DNA of 64,000 nt from Trinickia sp. Y13 (GCF_029522115.1 NZ_JAKWFK010000006.1:248001-312000), one strand, 5' to 3'; positions 1-8,958 are shown, counted from the first letter of the stretch. Program-made: numbers and translations. Notes: generated from the letters alone by a model not told the origin.

Positions 1-140
1 TGCCGCGCTTTCCGCGAGTGCATGGGTGGACGCTCACGCCCGGGTGCGGACGGCGCGCTAGAGGCTCGCTATTGTACCCGACGCGCCCGCCGCGAACGGG
101 GCCGAGCGGCCGGTGCCGGACGATCTAGTATGATTGCCGG

Positions 141-785
141 ATGGTGCGCAAATCTCTTGTCGATCCGCAGCGCGTGCGGGATGAAATCGCGATGGCAGCC
201 GCGCGGCTGATCGCGGAGGAAGGGCTCGATTACGCCAGCGCCAAGCGCAAGGCGGCGCGGCAAATTACCGGCCAGACGCGCGTCGCGGGCGAATGGCTGC
301 CCGACAACGATCAGATCGAAGAAGAAATTCGCGAGTATCAATCGTTGTTCCAAGCCGACACGCAGCCCGCGGTCCTGCGCCGGCTGCGGGAAATCGCCAT
401 TGAATGGATGAAGCGGCTGGCCGCGTTCCATCCCTACCTGACGGGGGCGGTCCTGAACGGCACAGCCGGCGAACATTCGGACATCCACCTCCAAGTGTTT
501 TGCGACAACCCTAAAGAAGTGGCGATCTATCTGCTCAATGTAAACGTGCAGTACGACGTCTCGGAAACACGCCACTTCGGCGGCCGGGGCGACGTGGAGA
601 CATTGAGCTTCCTGTGGCGGGCCGCTCGGGATGAAGATCCGGTCGGCATCCATATCGCGCTCTACGATACGGACGATCTGCGCGGCGCGGTGCGCGCGGA
701 CGGGCGGGGCCGCACGGCCCGGGCCAATCTCGACGCCGTCGAGGCGCTGCTCGCCGGTGAGGGCCACGCACCGTTGCACAATTGA
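141..785 (+). CDS. Conserved hypothetical protein with degenerate nucleotidyltransferase-like motif
   Basis: 214 aa, soluble, no signal peptide or membrane segment. The N-terminal half is helical and charged and begins with a short segment rich in Ala, Arg and Lys that could fold as a small helical domain. Around residues 102-120 there is a Gly107-x-x-Gly110-x-x-Ser113-Asp114-Ile-His116 pattern preceded by a hydrophobic strand. This resembles the GS..G..SDxD signature of minimal nucleotidyltransferases, but the second metal-binding Asp is His. The gene lies 64 bp before a TlpA-type thioredoxin and heads the rightward run that leads to aroQ. The family is conserved in this neighbourhood of Burkholderiaceae, but I know of no established function. 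The ATG at the start of the ORF is used; no strong Shine-Dalgarno precedes it. Confidence 0.8.
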   Translation: MVRKSLVDPQRVRDEIAMAAARLIAEEGLDYASAKRKAARQITGQTRVAGEWLPDNDQIEEEIREYQSLFQADTQPAVLRRLREIAIEWMKRLAAFHPYLTGAVLNGTAGEHSDIHLQVFCDNPKEVAIYLLNVNVQYDVSETRHFGGRGDVETLSFLWRAARDEDPVGIHIALYDTDDLRGAVRADGRGRTARANLDAVEALLAGEGHAPLHN

Positions 786-849
786 AATCGACGCCGAACC
801 CCGCAGCGCGACGCCCGTCGGCCGGCTCGGCGCCCGTCCTTGTTACTTT

Positions 850-1419
850 ATGAAAGCGAAACATCTCTTCATCGTGGCGACCGTGGCGGTGGCAGCAGGC
901 CTCTTCGGGGTCGCGGCGCAGCATTGGCTCACCGGCGGCGCCAACCCTGAAAGGCCGATGCCGAGCGCCGCCGCGCCCGCCAAGACGGCGCCTGCCAGCG
1001 ACGCGGTCGCGCAACTGCTGAGCGCACCGCTGCGCGACATCGACGACAAGCCGCGAACGCTCGAGGCTTACAAAGGGCGAGTGCTGGTCGTGAATTTTTG
1101 GGCTTCCTGGTGCGCCCCGTGCGTCGCCGAGATGCCACAACTCGTCGAACTCCATGACGCCTACGCGAGCAAGGGCGTCCAATTCGTCGGGATCGGCGTC
1201 GATTCCAGACAGAACGTCAAAAATTTCCTCAAGAAGGTCCCGGTGGATTACCCCATTTTGATCAGCGGATTTGGCGGCGCCGACCTTGCCCGCAACCTCG
1301 GCAACGGGGCCGGCGCGCTGCCCTTCACGGTCATAATTGACGCTAACGGCGTCGTACGGTCGACAAAATTAGGACAAATCGTCCCGACCGAACTTCGCAA
1401 GACCTTGGACGCGCTTTGA
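850..1419 (+). CDS. TlpA-family thiol:disulfide oxidoreductase
   Basis: 189 aa. An N-terminal hydrophobic segment (about residues 5-25) makes a signal anchor, followed by a Pro/Ala-rich linker. The thioredoxin-like domain starts near residue 55. The redox motif WCAPC places the active cysteines at 88 and 91, within the WASWCAPC context typical of TlpA/ResA proteins. It should act on the periplasmic face of the inner membrane as a disulfide reductant or exchanger; the substrate cannot be read from sequence, and apo-cytochrome c is the classical one. The reading frame is open further upstream, but the ATG at 850 directly precedes the signal anchor, so it is preferred. It follows the nucleotidyltransferase-like gene and precedes aroQ by about 195 bp. 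Confidence 0.9.
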   Translation: MKAKHLFIVATVAVAAGLFGVAAQHWLTGGANPERPMPSAAAPAKTAPASDAVAQLLSAPLRDIDDKPRTLEAYKGRVLVVNFWASWCAPCVAEMPQLVELHDAYASKGVQFVGIGVDSRQNVKNFLKKVPVDYPILISGFGGADLARNLGNGAGALPFTVIIDANGVVRSTKLGQIVPTELRKTLDAL

Positions 1420-1614
1420 GCGACCTCGCGAAAAACGCGGGAGTTACACGCAAAAAGCGACGAATTCGTGTCAGGATCACGGAAATTGAGTGAGTCGAGC
1501 CCCAAAAAACGCGCTCCGGCGGGCTCGCGCGCAGCGCCTTTTTCATCGGCCGCTAGACAAGTTTCGACAATCAGCGCTAAAGTGCGCGCAATTCCGCGGA
1601 AACAGAAGCGAACC

Positions 1615-2070
1615 ATGAAACGACTGCTGGTGTTGCACGGCCCAAACCTCAACCTGCTAGGTACGCGGGAACCCGAGGTCTATGGTCGCGTCACGCTCGA
1701 GCAGATCGATCAGGCGCTATCGGCACGCGCGAAGGAAGCAGGCGTCGAACTGGTGGCATTTCAGAGCAATCACGAAGGCCATCTGGTGGACCGCGTGCAG
1801 GCGGCGGCAAGGGAAGGGATCGAATTCATCGTCATCAATCCGGCGGCGTTCACGCATACGAGCGTCGCCTTGCGCGACGCGCTGGCGGGGGTCGGCATCC
1901 CGTTCATCGAGGTCCATCTCTCGAACGTGCATCGCCGAGAGCCCTTCCGGCATCACTCCTACTTTTCCGACCAGGCCGAGGGCGTCATCTGCGGTCTCGG
2001 CTGGAAGGGTTATCTGTACGCACTCGAGTTCGCGCTAGAGCGGCTCGCGCCCCAGAACGCGCGCGGCTGA
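1615..2070 (+). CDS. aroQ: 3-dehydroquinate dehydratase, type II
   Basis: 151 aa, the usual size of the small dodecameric type II enzyme. It dehydrates 3-dehydroquinate to 3-dehydroshikimate, the third step of the shikimate pathway, in the cytosol. The family hallmarks are present: the N-terminal [12 protein letters not shown] strand, the flexible loop with Arg18 and catalytic Tyr23, the NPAAFTHTS segment and the EVHLSN and HHSYFS motifs carrying the active-site His and substrate-binding residues. The frame extends upstream, but the ATG at 1615 gives the standard N terminus. It sits 64 bp before accB, an order common in proteobacteria, and may be co-transcribed with accBC. Confidence 0.97.
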   Translation: MKRLLVLHGPNLNLLGTREPEVYGRVTLEQIDQALSARAKEAGVELVAFQSNHEGHLVDRVQAAAREGIEFIVINPAAFTHTSVALRDALAGVGIPFIEVHLSNVHRREPFRHHSYFSDQAEGVICGLGWKGYLYALEFALERLAPQNARG

Positions 2071-2134
2071 TTCCAGAACATCAAATCGGAGCCGGTGCGA
2101 GCCGGCGCCTCACGCATTAAAGAGGGGATTCCTT

Positions 2135-2605
2135 ATGGATCTACGTAAGCTGAAAACTTTGATCGACCTCGTCTCCGAATCGGGCATCTCCGAGCTCGAA
2201 GTGACCGAGGGCGAAGGCAAAGTCCGCATCGTCAAGAATGCGCCGCCGGTTTACGTGCAGCAGTCCGCCCCGTACGCACCGCAATTCAACGCATCGGCTC
2301 CGGCCGCCGGTTCGATCGCCGCCGAGCATGCCCCCGTGGCAGCGCCGGCGCCCGCACCCGCCGTCGCCGAAGGCCACGTCGTGACTTCGCCGATGGTCGG
2401 CACCTTCTACCGCTCCCCTTCGCCGGGCGCGGAGCCGTTCGTCCAGGTGGGCGATTCGGTCAAGGAAGGCCAGACGCTGTGCATCATCGAAGCGATGAAA
2501 TTGCTCAATGAGATCGAATCCGACCAAGCGGGCGTCGTGAAAGAAATCCTCATCGAAAACGGCCAAGCCGTGGAATACGGCCAGCCGCTGTTCATCATCG
2601 GTTGA
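2135..2605 (+). CDS. accB: Biotin carboxyl carrier protein of acetyl-CoA carboxylase
   Basis: 156 aa, close to the E. coli protein. Carries biotin for the heteromeric acetyl-CoA carboxylase that makes malonyl-CoA, the first committed step of fatty acid synthesis. Residues 1-35 form the N-terminal region conserved in AccB, residues 36-78 are a Pro/Ala-rich flexible linker, and residues 80-156 are the biotinyl domain. The biotinylation motif EAMKL places the modified lysine at 122. An AGAGGGG-type ribosome binding site (AAAGAGGGGA) precedes the ATG. accC follows after 124 bp, as expected for an accBC operon. AccB is known to autoregulate its operon in E. coli; nothing in this leader proves that here. 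Confidence 0.98.
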   Translation: MDLRKLKTLIDLVSESGISELEVTEGEGKVRIVKNAPPVYVQQSAPYAPQFNASAPAAGSIAAEHAPVAAPAPAPAVAEGHVVTSPMVGTFYRSPSPGAEPFVQVGDSVKEGQTLCIIEAMKLLNEIESDQAGVVKEILIENGQAVEYGQPLFIIG

Positions 2606-2729
2606 TCGCGAGGCGGACCCGGGCGAATGACCAAGCCTCGGGTGCAGCCCTTTCGCTCGAATGCCGTGTACCGCCCATTTCTTTGCGGACCCACGACGCA
2701 CGAGCCCATAACTGCGTCGAACCATCGCC

Positions 2730-4097
2730 ATGTTTGAAAAAATTCTTATCGCCAATCGCGGCGAAATCGCCTTGCGCATCCAGCGTGCTTGCCGCGAGCT
2801 CGGCGTCAAGACGGTCGTCGCCTACTCGACCGCCGATAAAGACGCCAAATACGTCAAGCTCGCCGATGAAGCCGTCTGCATCGGACCGGCGCCGTCGCCG
2901 CAGAGCTACCTGAACATGCCCGCGCTGATCAGCGCGGCCGAAGTCACCGATGCCGAGGCGATTCACCCCGGCTACGGCTTTCTTTCGGAGAACGCCGATT
3001 TCGCCGAGCGCGTCGAGCAGTCGGGCTTCGCCTTCATTGGCCCGCGCCCCGAGACGATTCGTCTGATGGGCGACAAAGTCACGGCCAAGCAGACGATGAT
3101 CAAAACGGGCGTGCCCTGCGTGCCCGGTTCGGAAGGCGCGTTGCCGGACGATCCGAAAGAGATCGTCAAGATTGCACGCTCGATCGGCTACCCCGTGATC
3201 ATCAAAGCCGCCGGCGGCGGCGGCGGCCGCGGCATGCGCGTGGTCCACACCGAGGCGGCGCTCGTGAACGCCGTCAACATGACCCGCGAGGAAGCCGAAC
3301 GCGCCTTCGGAAACCCGCAGGTCTATATGGAGAAGTTTCTCGAGAATCCGCGTCACATCGAGATCCAGGTCCTGGCCGATTCGTTCAAGAACGCGCTGTG
3401 GCTGGGCGAGCGCGATTGCTCGATGCAACGCCGCCACCAAAAGGTGATCGAAGAGGCGCCGGCGCCCGGCATCGCGCGCCGCCTGATCGAGCGCATCGGC
3501 GATCGCTGCGCGGACGCCTGCAAGAAAATGGGCTACCTCGGCGCCGGCACGTTCGAGTTCCTGTACGAGAACAACGAGTTCTATTTCATCGAAATGAACA
3601 CGCGCGTGCAGGTCGAGCACCCGGTGACGGAACTGATCACGGGCGTGGACATCGTGCAGGAGCAAATCCGCATCGCAGCAGGCGAAAAGCTTGCGCTGCG
3701 TCAGCGCGATATCGTGTTCCGCGGTCATGCGATCGAGTGCCGGATCAATGCGGAGGATCCGTTCCGGTTCACGCCGTCGCCCGGTCGCATCACGTCGTGG
3801 CATACCCCCGGCGGCCCCGGCATCCGTGTCGATTCGCACGCCTACAATGGGTATTTCGTTCCGCCGAACTACGATTCGATGATCGGCAAGCTGATCGCCT
3901 ACGGCGCCACGCGCGATCAAGCGATTCGACGCATGCGGATCGCGCTGTCGGAGATGGTCGTCGAAGGGATCCAGACGAACATTCCGCTGCATCGCGAGTT
4001 GATGCTCGACGGTAGTTTCGTCGAAGGCGGCACGAGCATTCACTATCTCGAGAACCGGCTCGCGGAAAAGCAGCAAGCCGCGCCGGAGGAAGCCTGA
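2730..4097 (+). CDS. accC: Biotin carboxylase subunit of acetyl-CoA carboxylase
   Basis: 455 aa, ATP-grasp enzyme that carboxylates the biotin on AccB using ATP and bicarbonate. The sequence shows the N-terminal domain beginning [14 protein letters not shown], the Gly-rich ATP-binding loop at residues 159-169 ([11 protein letters not shown]), and the catalytic segment [14 protein letters not shown] near residue 290 with the glutamates and arginine of the active site. The C-terminal domain is complete. Translation of prmA starts 5 bp after the stop, so accB, accC and prmA probably share one mRNA. Confidence 0.98.
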   Translation: MFEKILIANRGEIALRIQRACRELGVKTVVAYSTADKDAKYVKLADEAVCIGPAPSPQSYLNMPALISAAEVTDAEAIHPGYGFLSENADFAERVEQSGFAFIGPRPETIRLMGDKVTAKQTMIKTGVPCVPGSEGALPDDPKEIVKIARSIGYPVIIKAAGGGGGRGMRVVHTEAALVNAVNMTREEAERAFGNPQVYMEKFLENPRHIEIQVLADSFKNALWLGERDCSMQRRHQKVIEEAPAPGIARRLIERIGDRCADACKKMGYLGAGTFEFLYENNEFYFIEMNTRVQVEHPVTELITGVDIVQEQIRIAAGEKLALRQRDIVFRGHAIECRINAEDPFRFTPSPGRITSWHTPGGPGIRVDSHAYNGYFVPPNYDSMIGKLIAYGATRDQAIRRMRIALSEMVVEGIQTNIPLHRELMLDGSFVEGGTSIHYLENRLAEKQQAAPEEA

Positions 4098-4102
4098 CCG
4101 AC

Positions 4103-5002
4103 ATGGCGAGCTACCGGGAACTGATCGTCGAACTGGACCGGGCGCGCGCCGAAGCGCTGTCCGACGCGCTCATCGAACTGGGGGCGCTGTCGGTCTCGGT
4201 AGAGGATGCCGATGCCGACACGGCCGACGAGCAGCCGCTGTTCGGCGAGCCCGGCCTCACGCCAGACCGCACGGCGTGGCAGCATTCGCGCGTGATCGCC
4301 CTGCTCGCCCCCGAGCACGAGCCGGCGCTCGTCGCGGCCGCCGCGGCCAATGCCGTTGGGCTGGCGGCGGTTCCGTCGTTCGCGGTGCGGGAAGTGCCGG
4401 AGCAGGACTGGGTACGCTTGACGCAGTCGCAATTTGAACCGATCGCGATCGGCAAGCGAATTTGGGTGGTGCCGTCATGGCACGACGCCCCCGATCCGCA
4501 GGCGTTGATTCTCGAACTCGATCCCGGACTGGCATTCGGCACGGGCAGTCACCCGACGACGCGGCTGTGCATGGAATGGCTAGAAGAATCGGTCGTGCCG
4601 GGCCAGTCGCTGCTCGACTACGGCTGCGGTTCCGGCATCCTCGCGATCCTTGCGTACAAGTGCGGCGCAGCGCCTGTCGTTGGCGTCGACATCGATCCGC
4701 AGGCCGTCGAATCGGCTCGGCAAAACAGCGAGCGCAATCACGCGGCGGTCACCTATACGCTGCCCGACGCTTGTCCCGACCGCCAATTCGATGTCGTGGT
4801 CGCCAATATTTTGTCGAACCCGCTCAAGCTGATGGCTTCGATGCTGAGCGCGAAGATCGAGCCGGGCGGACGCATCGTGCTGTCGGGCGTGCTTGCGCGG
4901 CAAGCCGAGGAAGTCGCGGACGCGTATCGTCCGTGGATCGACATTGGCGTGTGGCGCGAACTCGACGGCTGGGTTTGCTTGACCGGTGTGAAGCGCGGCT
5001 GA
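4103..5002 (+). CDS. prmA: Ribosomal protein L11 methyltransferase
   Basis: 299 aa. Uses S-adenosylmethionine to methylate ribosomal protein L11 at several amino groups. The N-terminal substrate-recognition domain spans about residues 1-110. The catalytic Rossmann domain has the PrmA signature GTGSHPTT (146-153) and the SAM-binding loop DYGCGSGIL (172-180), then VDIDPQAVE and a VVANIL segment equivalent to the family's NPP-like motif. It starts 5 bp after accC; the accC-prmA pairing is frequent in proteobacteria. A hairpin with a short T-run lies about 75 bp downstream. Confidence 0.96.
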   Translation: MASYRELIVELDRARAEALSDALIELGALSVSVEDADADTADEQPLFGEPGLTPDRTAWQHSRVIALLAPEHEPALVAAAAANAVGLAAVPSFAVREVPEQDWVRLTQSQFEPIAIGKRIWVVPSWHDAPDPQALILELDPGLAFGTGSHPTTRLCMEWLEESVVPGQSLLDYGCGSGILAILAYKCGAAPVVGVDIDPQAVESARQNSERNHAAVTYTLPDACPDRQFDVVVANILSNPLKLMASMLSAKIEPGGRIVLSGVLARQAEEVADAYRPWIDIGVWRELDGWVCLTGVKRG

Positions 5003-5051
5003 CTAGGCCGCAAGCAATTGAGCCATCGCCGAGGGCGCGGCGAGAAACCAT

Positions 5052-5057
5052 TAGAAT
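5052..5057 (+). promoter_or_regulatory. Possible -10 element before the DUF3426 gene
   Basis: TAGAAT matches five of six bases of the sigma70 -10 consensus and lies 51 bp before the DUF3426 start. No good -35 hexamer is found 16-18 bp upstream, so this is tentative. If used, the 5' leader would contain the hairpin at 5078-5098. Confidence 0.3.
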
Positions 5058-5077
5058 AGCGACTATCGATCGATGCA

Positions 5078-5098
5078 CCGGCGCTAGCGCCGGCTTTT
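5078..5098 (+). terminator. Palindromic hairpin with T-run after prmA
   Basis: CCGGCGC-TA-GCGCCGG followed directly by CTTTT. It can end the accB-accC-prmA transcript. It lies only 9 bp before the next start codon, so it could also form in the leader of the DUF3426 mRNA. Confidence 0.55.
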
Positions 5099-5107
5099 CC
5101 GTTCACT

Positions 5108-6832
5108 ATGGTCCTAGCCACCCGCTGTCCCCACTGCGAAACGGTTTTCCGCGTGCAGGAAGCAATGCTTGCACGCTCTGGTGGGCTCGCGCGCTGCGGA
5201 CACTGCCATGAGGTCTTCGACGCTCGGCACAACACGCTCGATCCGCATGCGGGCGCCGGCCAAGACAGCGACCACACGGGCATTCCCGCATCGGAGAGCG
5301 AGCGCGATTCAGCGCCGCATCCGCTGAACGACGCGACGCCGGAAGCGCAAGCCGAGGCCGTCGCCTCCGAGGCGACGGCAAGCTCGGACGTTGCGCCGTC
5401 CGAGCCGCCGCTCACGCACGAACCACCGCTCAGTGCGGAAGTGCCGCCTTTCGCGGCACCGGTTTTTGCGCCGGGCGCTGAACAACAGCCCGTGTACGAG
5501 CATGTGCCGGAGGCTGAGCATGTGCCCGAGGCCGAGCGTGTGCCCGAGGCCGAGCGTGTGCCCGAGGCTGAGCATGTGCCCGAGGCTGAGCATGTGCCCG
5601 AGGCTGAGCATGTGCCCGAGGCTGAGCATGTGCCCGAGGCTGAGCATGTGCCCGAGGCTGAGCATGCGCCCGAGGCTGAGCATGCGCCCGAGGCTGAGCA
5701 TGCGCCCGAGGCTGAGCATGCGCCCGAGGCTGAGCATGCGCCCGAGGCTGAGCATGCGCCCGAGGCTGAGCATGCGCCCGAGGCTGAGCATGTGCCCGAA
5801 GCCGAGCATCCGCCGACACCGGAATCGCCTGAACCACCGCTCCGAGCGGGCGCGTTCCCCGAGGCGCATCGAGCGCCGGAGGATCAAGCCAGCCCGCCTG
5901 AGCCAATCGAACCCGGCGCTACTGCACGCGACCAAGTTTTCCCGTCGCAAACGTGGAGTCGATCGCCCGAACCAAGTTGGGATGACGACGAACCGCATAT
6001 CAACGGTACGTTGCAGCCCGGCATCGACGACGAACCGCATTTCAGCGCACCCTCGCTGGCGTCTCCCGATCTGCCGGAGCGAACGCGCGCCGAGCCTGAA
6101 TTCGCCGTGCCTACCCGCTCGCCGCACGCCGACGAAGCTCAAACCGAACCGCACCTCGAACCGCACCTGCGCGAAGGCGTTCAAGCGCGCGCCGAACGAC
6201 AAGCCGAAGGGGCGCCGCAGCGCAGCGCCGCAGCCGACGACCCTCGCCTGCGGGCAGCCGGCGTGCCGCCGGTTTTCGCCGAACCGCCTCCATCGAGCGC
6301 GCACGAGCATCACTTCGCGGTAACCCGCGAGGCGCGCACCGGGACGCCAAGCCGTGCGCTCGCCTACATCGTCGGCGGGATCGTCGCGCTGGCGCTCGTC
6401 GTCGCCTTAGTCGCTCAACTCGCCTGGTGGCGCCGCGAAGCCGTCATGGTCTACTGGCCCAGCTCGCAGCCGCTGTTCGCGCAGGTGTGCGCCAAGGTCG
6501 GGTGTCAACTGACGCCGCCGCGCGACATCGACGGGCTGCAAGTCGAAGCATCCGATCTGCGGCAAATCGACGGACCCCACCGCCTCGAGCTGCGCGTGCC
6601 CCTACGGAACCGCTACGGCATCGCGCTCGGTTACCCTGCGATCGAATTGACGCTGTTCGACAGCAAGAACGACGTGGCCGTGCGCCGCATTTTGTGGCCC
6701 GAGGACTATGTCGCACCGGGCACTCGCGTGGCGGCAGGCCTGCCGGCGCACACGACGCAGACGATGATCGTGCGGCTCGACAGCGGCAACGTGATCGCGA
6801 CCAACTTTCGCGTTCAGATCTTCTACCCGTAG
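5108..6832 (+). CDS. DUF3426 membrane protein with MJ0042-type zinc ribbon and tandem-repeat linker
   Basis: 574 aa. Residues 5-40 form an MJ0042-type zinc ribbon with the ligand cysteines C7, C10, C30 and C33. Residues 131-232 are 17 copies of a six-residue unit, Glu-(His/Arg)-(Val/Ala)-Pro-Glu-Ala, encoded by an 18-bp tandem repeat. The rest of the long central region is Pro/Glu/Ala-rich and probably disordered. One transmembrane segment lies at about 418-440, followed by a conserved C-terminal DUF3426 domain of about 130 residues. Topology suggests an N-terminal cytoplasmic ribbon and a periplasmic C domain. The function of the family is not established. The start is fixed by the zinc ribbon, although no Shine-Dalgarno is visible. 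It lies between prmA and tpx, a conserved position in Burkholderiaceae. Confidence 0.88.
   Translation: MVLATRCPHCETVFRVQEAMLARSGGLARCGHCHEVFDARHNTLDPHAGAGQDSDHTGIPASESERDSAPHPLNDATPEAQAEAVASEATASSDVAPSEPPLTHEPPLSAEVPPFAAPVFAPGAEQQPVYEHVPEAEHVPEAERVPEAERVPEAEHVPEAEHVPEAEHVPEAEHVPEAEHVPEAEHAPEAEHAPEAEHAPEAEHAPEAEHAPEAEHAPEAEHAPEAEHVPEAEHPPTPESPEPPLRAGAFPEAHRAPEDQASPPEPIEPGATARDQVFPSQTWSRSPEPSWDDDEPHINGTLQPGIDDEPHFSAPSLASPDLPERTRAEPEFAVPTRSPHADEAQTEPHLEPHLREGVQARAERQAEGAPQRSAAADDPRLRAAGVPPVFAEPPPSSAHEHHFAVTREARTGTPSRALAYIVGGIVALALVVALVAQLAWWRREAVMVYWPSSQPLFAQVCAKVGCQLTPPRDIDGLQVEASDLRQIDGPHRLELRVPLRNRYGIALGYPAIELTLFDSKNDVAVRRILWPEDYVAPGTRVAAGLPAHTTQTMIVRLDSGNVIATNFRVQIFYP
5498..5803 (+). repeat. 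17 x 18-bp in-frame tandem repeat
   Basis: Units of 18 bp of the form GAG-CAT-GTG-CCC-GAG-GCT run without interruption, followed by one diverged partial unit. Units 3 and 4 have CGT (Arg) instead of CAT. Seven consecutive units (5660 onward) have GCG (Ala) instead of GTG (Val). Runs of identical variant units point to recent expansion by slippage or unequal recombination. Because 18 is a multiple of three, copy-number change keeps the gene in frame. Confidence 0.97.
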
Positions 6833-6910
6833 CAGAACCCGGGCGCGCCAAGCTCGGCGCGCCCACTTCCTCGCACTCGCGACAACCCGAAACGAATATC
6901 CGGAGCAAAC

Positions 6911-7411
6911 ATGAGTCAAGTCACGCTGGGCGGCAACCCGATCGAAGTCGGCGGCACGTTCGTCTCGGTCGGCCAAAAGGCACCCGAGTTTTCGCTCGTC
7001 GGCAAAGACCTCAAGCCGGTGGCGCTCGCCGATTTCGCCGGCAAACGCAAGGTGCTCAACATCGTCCCGAGCCTGGATACGCCCACCTGCGCCACCTCGA
7101 CGCGCAAGTTCAACGAAGCAGCGGCCAAGTTGCAAAACACGGCCGTGATCGTCGTCTCGGGCGACCTGCCGTTCGCCGCAAGCCGCTTTTGCACGACCGA
7201 AGGCATCGAGAACGTGGTGACGGCGTCGACGTTCCGCGGCCATGAATTCGCGCAAGCGTACGGCGTCGACATCGCATCGGGCCCGCTGGCGGGGCTGACG
7301 GCGCGCGCGGTGGTCGTCGTCGACGAAAACGACAAAGTCGTCCATGCGGAACTCGTCGGCGAAATCAAGAACGAGCCGAACTACGACGCGGCGCTGAACG
7401 CACTGAAGTAA
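6911..7411 (+). CDS. tpx: Thiol peroxidase (Tpx-type peroxiredoxin)
   Basis: 166 aa, full length for the Tpx family. Reduces hydrogen peroxide and alkyl hydroperoxides with electrons from thioredoxin. The peroxidatic cysteine is C60 in the segment [11 protein letters not shown] and the resolving cysteine is C94 in ASRFCTTEG, the arrangement of atypical two-cysteine Tpx enzymes. An AACGAATATCCGGAGCA leader gives a GGAG ribosome binding site 8 bp before the ATG. A strong intrinsic terminator follows the stop codon, so the gene is the end of its transcript. Confidence 0.97.
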   Translation: MSQVTLGGNPIEVGGTFVSVGQKAPEFSLVGKDLKPVALADFAGKRKVLNIVPSLDTPTCATSTRKFNEAAAKLQNTAVIVVSGDLPFAASRFCTTEGIENVVTASTFRGHEFAQAYGVDIASGPLAGLTARAVVVVDENDKVVHAELVGEIKNEPNYDAALNALK

Positions 7412-7432
7412 ATCGCACGGCCGCAATGCAGC

Positions 7433-7459
7433 ACGCCGCGCCACCCGCGCGGCGTTTTT
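7433..7459 (+). terminator. Intrinsic terminator of tpx
   Basis: Stem CGCCGCG / CGCGGCG with a 7-nt loop, closed by A-T at the base and followed by TTTTT. It lies 22 bp after the tpx stop and argues that the next gene starts beyond it, at 7505. Confidence 0.85.
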
Positions 7460-7504
7460 CGTATGGCGGCCCTATTTCACCGGACACGCATAGGAATATT
7501 CGAC

Positions 7505-8440
7505 TTGGCTACGCTGATTTGCGGCTCGCTCGCTTACGACAACATCATGACCTTCCAGGGGCGCTTCCGCGAGCACATCCTGCCCGAACAGGTCCACATC
7601 TTGAACGTGAGCTTTTTGGTCCCGACGATGCGCCGCGAGTTCGGCGGCTGCGCCGGCAACATCGCTTACGCGCTGCACCTGCTGGGCGGCGAGGCGCGCA
7701 TCATGGCGACGCTCGGCGAAGTCGACGGTCAGCTCTATCTCGATCGGTTCAAGAGCCTGGGCCTTTCGACCGAGCACGTCCGCGTCGTGCCCGAGGCGTA
7801 CACGGCCCAGGCCATGATCACCACCGATCTGGACAACAACCAGATCGCCGCCTTCCACCCAGGCGCGATGATGCAATCGCATTTGAATCACGCCGATCGA
7901 GCGCAAGGCATCAAGCTCGCGATCGTCGCACCCGACGGGTACGAGGGGATGGTGCAGCACACCGAGAAGCTGGCCGCGGCAGGCGTGCCGTTCATTTTCG
8001 ATCCGGGCCAAGGGCTCCCGCTGTTCTCCGCCGAGGCGCTCAGGCGCGCCATTGAACTCGCCACCTACGTGGCAGTCAACGACTACGAGGCAAGCCTCGT
8101 CAGCAATAAGACGGGCTGGTCGCTCGAGGAAATCGCCCAGCGCGTGCAAGCCTTGATCGTGACGCGCGGCGAGCATGGTTCGCGCATCCATCATCGCGGC
8201 CAGTGTGAGGAAATTCCCGTCGTCCAGGCGTCGCAGATCGTCGACCCTACCGGTTGTGGCGATGCGTTCCGCGGCGGCCTGCTTTACGGCATTGAGAATG
8301 GCCTCGACTGGGCCACGACGGGCCGCTTGGCAAGCCTGATGGGCTCGCTCAAAATCGAGCAGTCGGGACCGCAAACTTATGCGCCGTCCCGTGACGAAAT
8401 CGATCGTCGGTTCAAGCAGGCCTACGGCTATAGCTTATAA
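7505..8440 (+). CDS. PfkB/ribokinase-family carbohydrate (or nucleoside) kinase
   Basis: 311 aa from a TTG start. Sugar or nucleoside kinase of the ribokinase superfamily. Motifs: GCAGNIAYALHLLGG near the N terminus (signature 1), NDYEASLVS in the centre, and DPTGCGDAFRGG near residue 255, the anion hole with the catalytic Asp of GCGDAF. The substrate is not defined by sequence; relatives act on adenosine, fructose or ribose. The frame holds an ATG at 7463, but that lies 4 bp after the tpx terminator. TTG 7505 has an AGGA ribosome binding site 8-12 bp upstream and gives the family-typical N terminus ATLICGSLAYDN, so it is preferred. Confidence 0.88.
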   Translation: MATLICGSLAYDNIMTFQGRFREHILPEQVHILNVSFLVPTMRREFGGCAGNIAYALHLLGGEARIMATLGEVDGQLYLDRFKSLGLSTEHVRVVPEAYTAQAMITTDLDNNQIAAFHPGAMMQSHLNHADRAQGIKLAIVAPDGYEGMVQHTEKLAAAGVPFIFDPGQGLPLFSAEALRRAIELATYVAVNDYEASLVSNKTGWSLEEIAQRVQALIVTRGEHGSRIHHRGQCEEIPVVQASQIVDPTGCGDAFRGGLLYGIENGLDWATTGRLASLMGSLKIEQSGPQTYAPSRDEIDRRFKQAYGYSL

Positions 8441-8481
8441 GCCAGCAGCCTGCGGCAATACTTTTTGTGGAGCAATAGACA

Positions 8482-8958
8482 ATGAAAACATCGGGCCGGG
8501 TCGTGCTCGCCGTACTGGTGGCGGGATCGCTAGCCATGACGGGATGCGCGTATAACAGCAGTTCCCCCAACGTGTACACGGCGGGGCAAGCGCAGCGCGA
8601 ACAGACCGTCCGCTTCGGTACGGTAGAAAGCGTGCGTGCGGTGACGATCTCCGCGAACGACGGGCAACCGAGCGGGCTCGGCGCCGTCGGCGGCGGTGCG
8701 CTCGGCGCCGTCGCTGGCAGCGCGTTCGGAGGCGGTAAAGGATCGATCGCGACGGCCATCATCGGCGGCATTGCGGGCGCGGTAGCCGGCAATGCAGTTG
8801 AAAACGGCGTCGCGAAGCGCCAAGGTCTCGAAATCACGGTACGACTGGACAACGGCGATCTGCGGGCCATTACGCAATCGGCGACCGGGGAGATCTTTCA
8901 AGCAGGTGAACGCGTGCGCCTGCTCTCGAGTGGCGGCGTGACGCGCGTCACGCACTGA
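8482..8958 (+). CDS. Glycine-zipper outer-membrane lipoprotein (SlyB/Pcp-like)
   Basis: 158 aa. Type II signal peptide with lipobox LAMTGC, lipidated cysteine at 22. The centre (about residues 68-110) is Gly/Ala-rich with repeated GxxxG spacing (AVGGGALGAVAGSAFGGG, IIGGIAGAVAGNAVE), a glycine-zipper 2TM domain. The C-terminal 50 residues form a small beta-rich tail. SlyB relatives are anchored in the outer membrane and help its integrity; the specific role here is inferred from family only. A GTGGAGC ribosome binding site precedes the ATG. A strong hairpin terminator lies 55 bp after the stop. Confidence 0.92.
   Translation: MKTSGRVVLAVLVAGSLAMTGCAYNSSSPNVYTAGQAQREQTVRFGTVESVRAVTISANDGQPSGLGAVGGGALGAVAGSAFGGGKGSIATAIIGGIAGAVAGNAVENGVAKRQGLEITVRLDNGDLRAITQSATGEIFQAGERVRLLSSGGVTRVTH

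Noticed and set aside
5309-6313. 334-codon minus-strand frame across the DUF3426 repeat, and similar repeat-derived frames
   Set aside because: An 18-bp repeat free of stops keeps other frames open, so the GHMLSL-type repeats are a by-product.
7463-7504. ATG start for the PfkB-type kinase
   Set aside because: Lies 4 bp after the tpx terminator; the TTG at 7505 has a ribosome binding site and fits the family N terminus.
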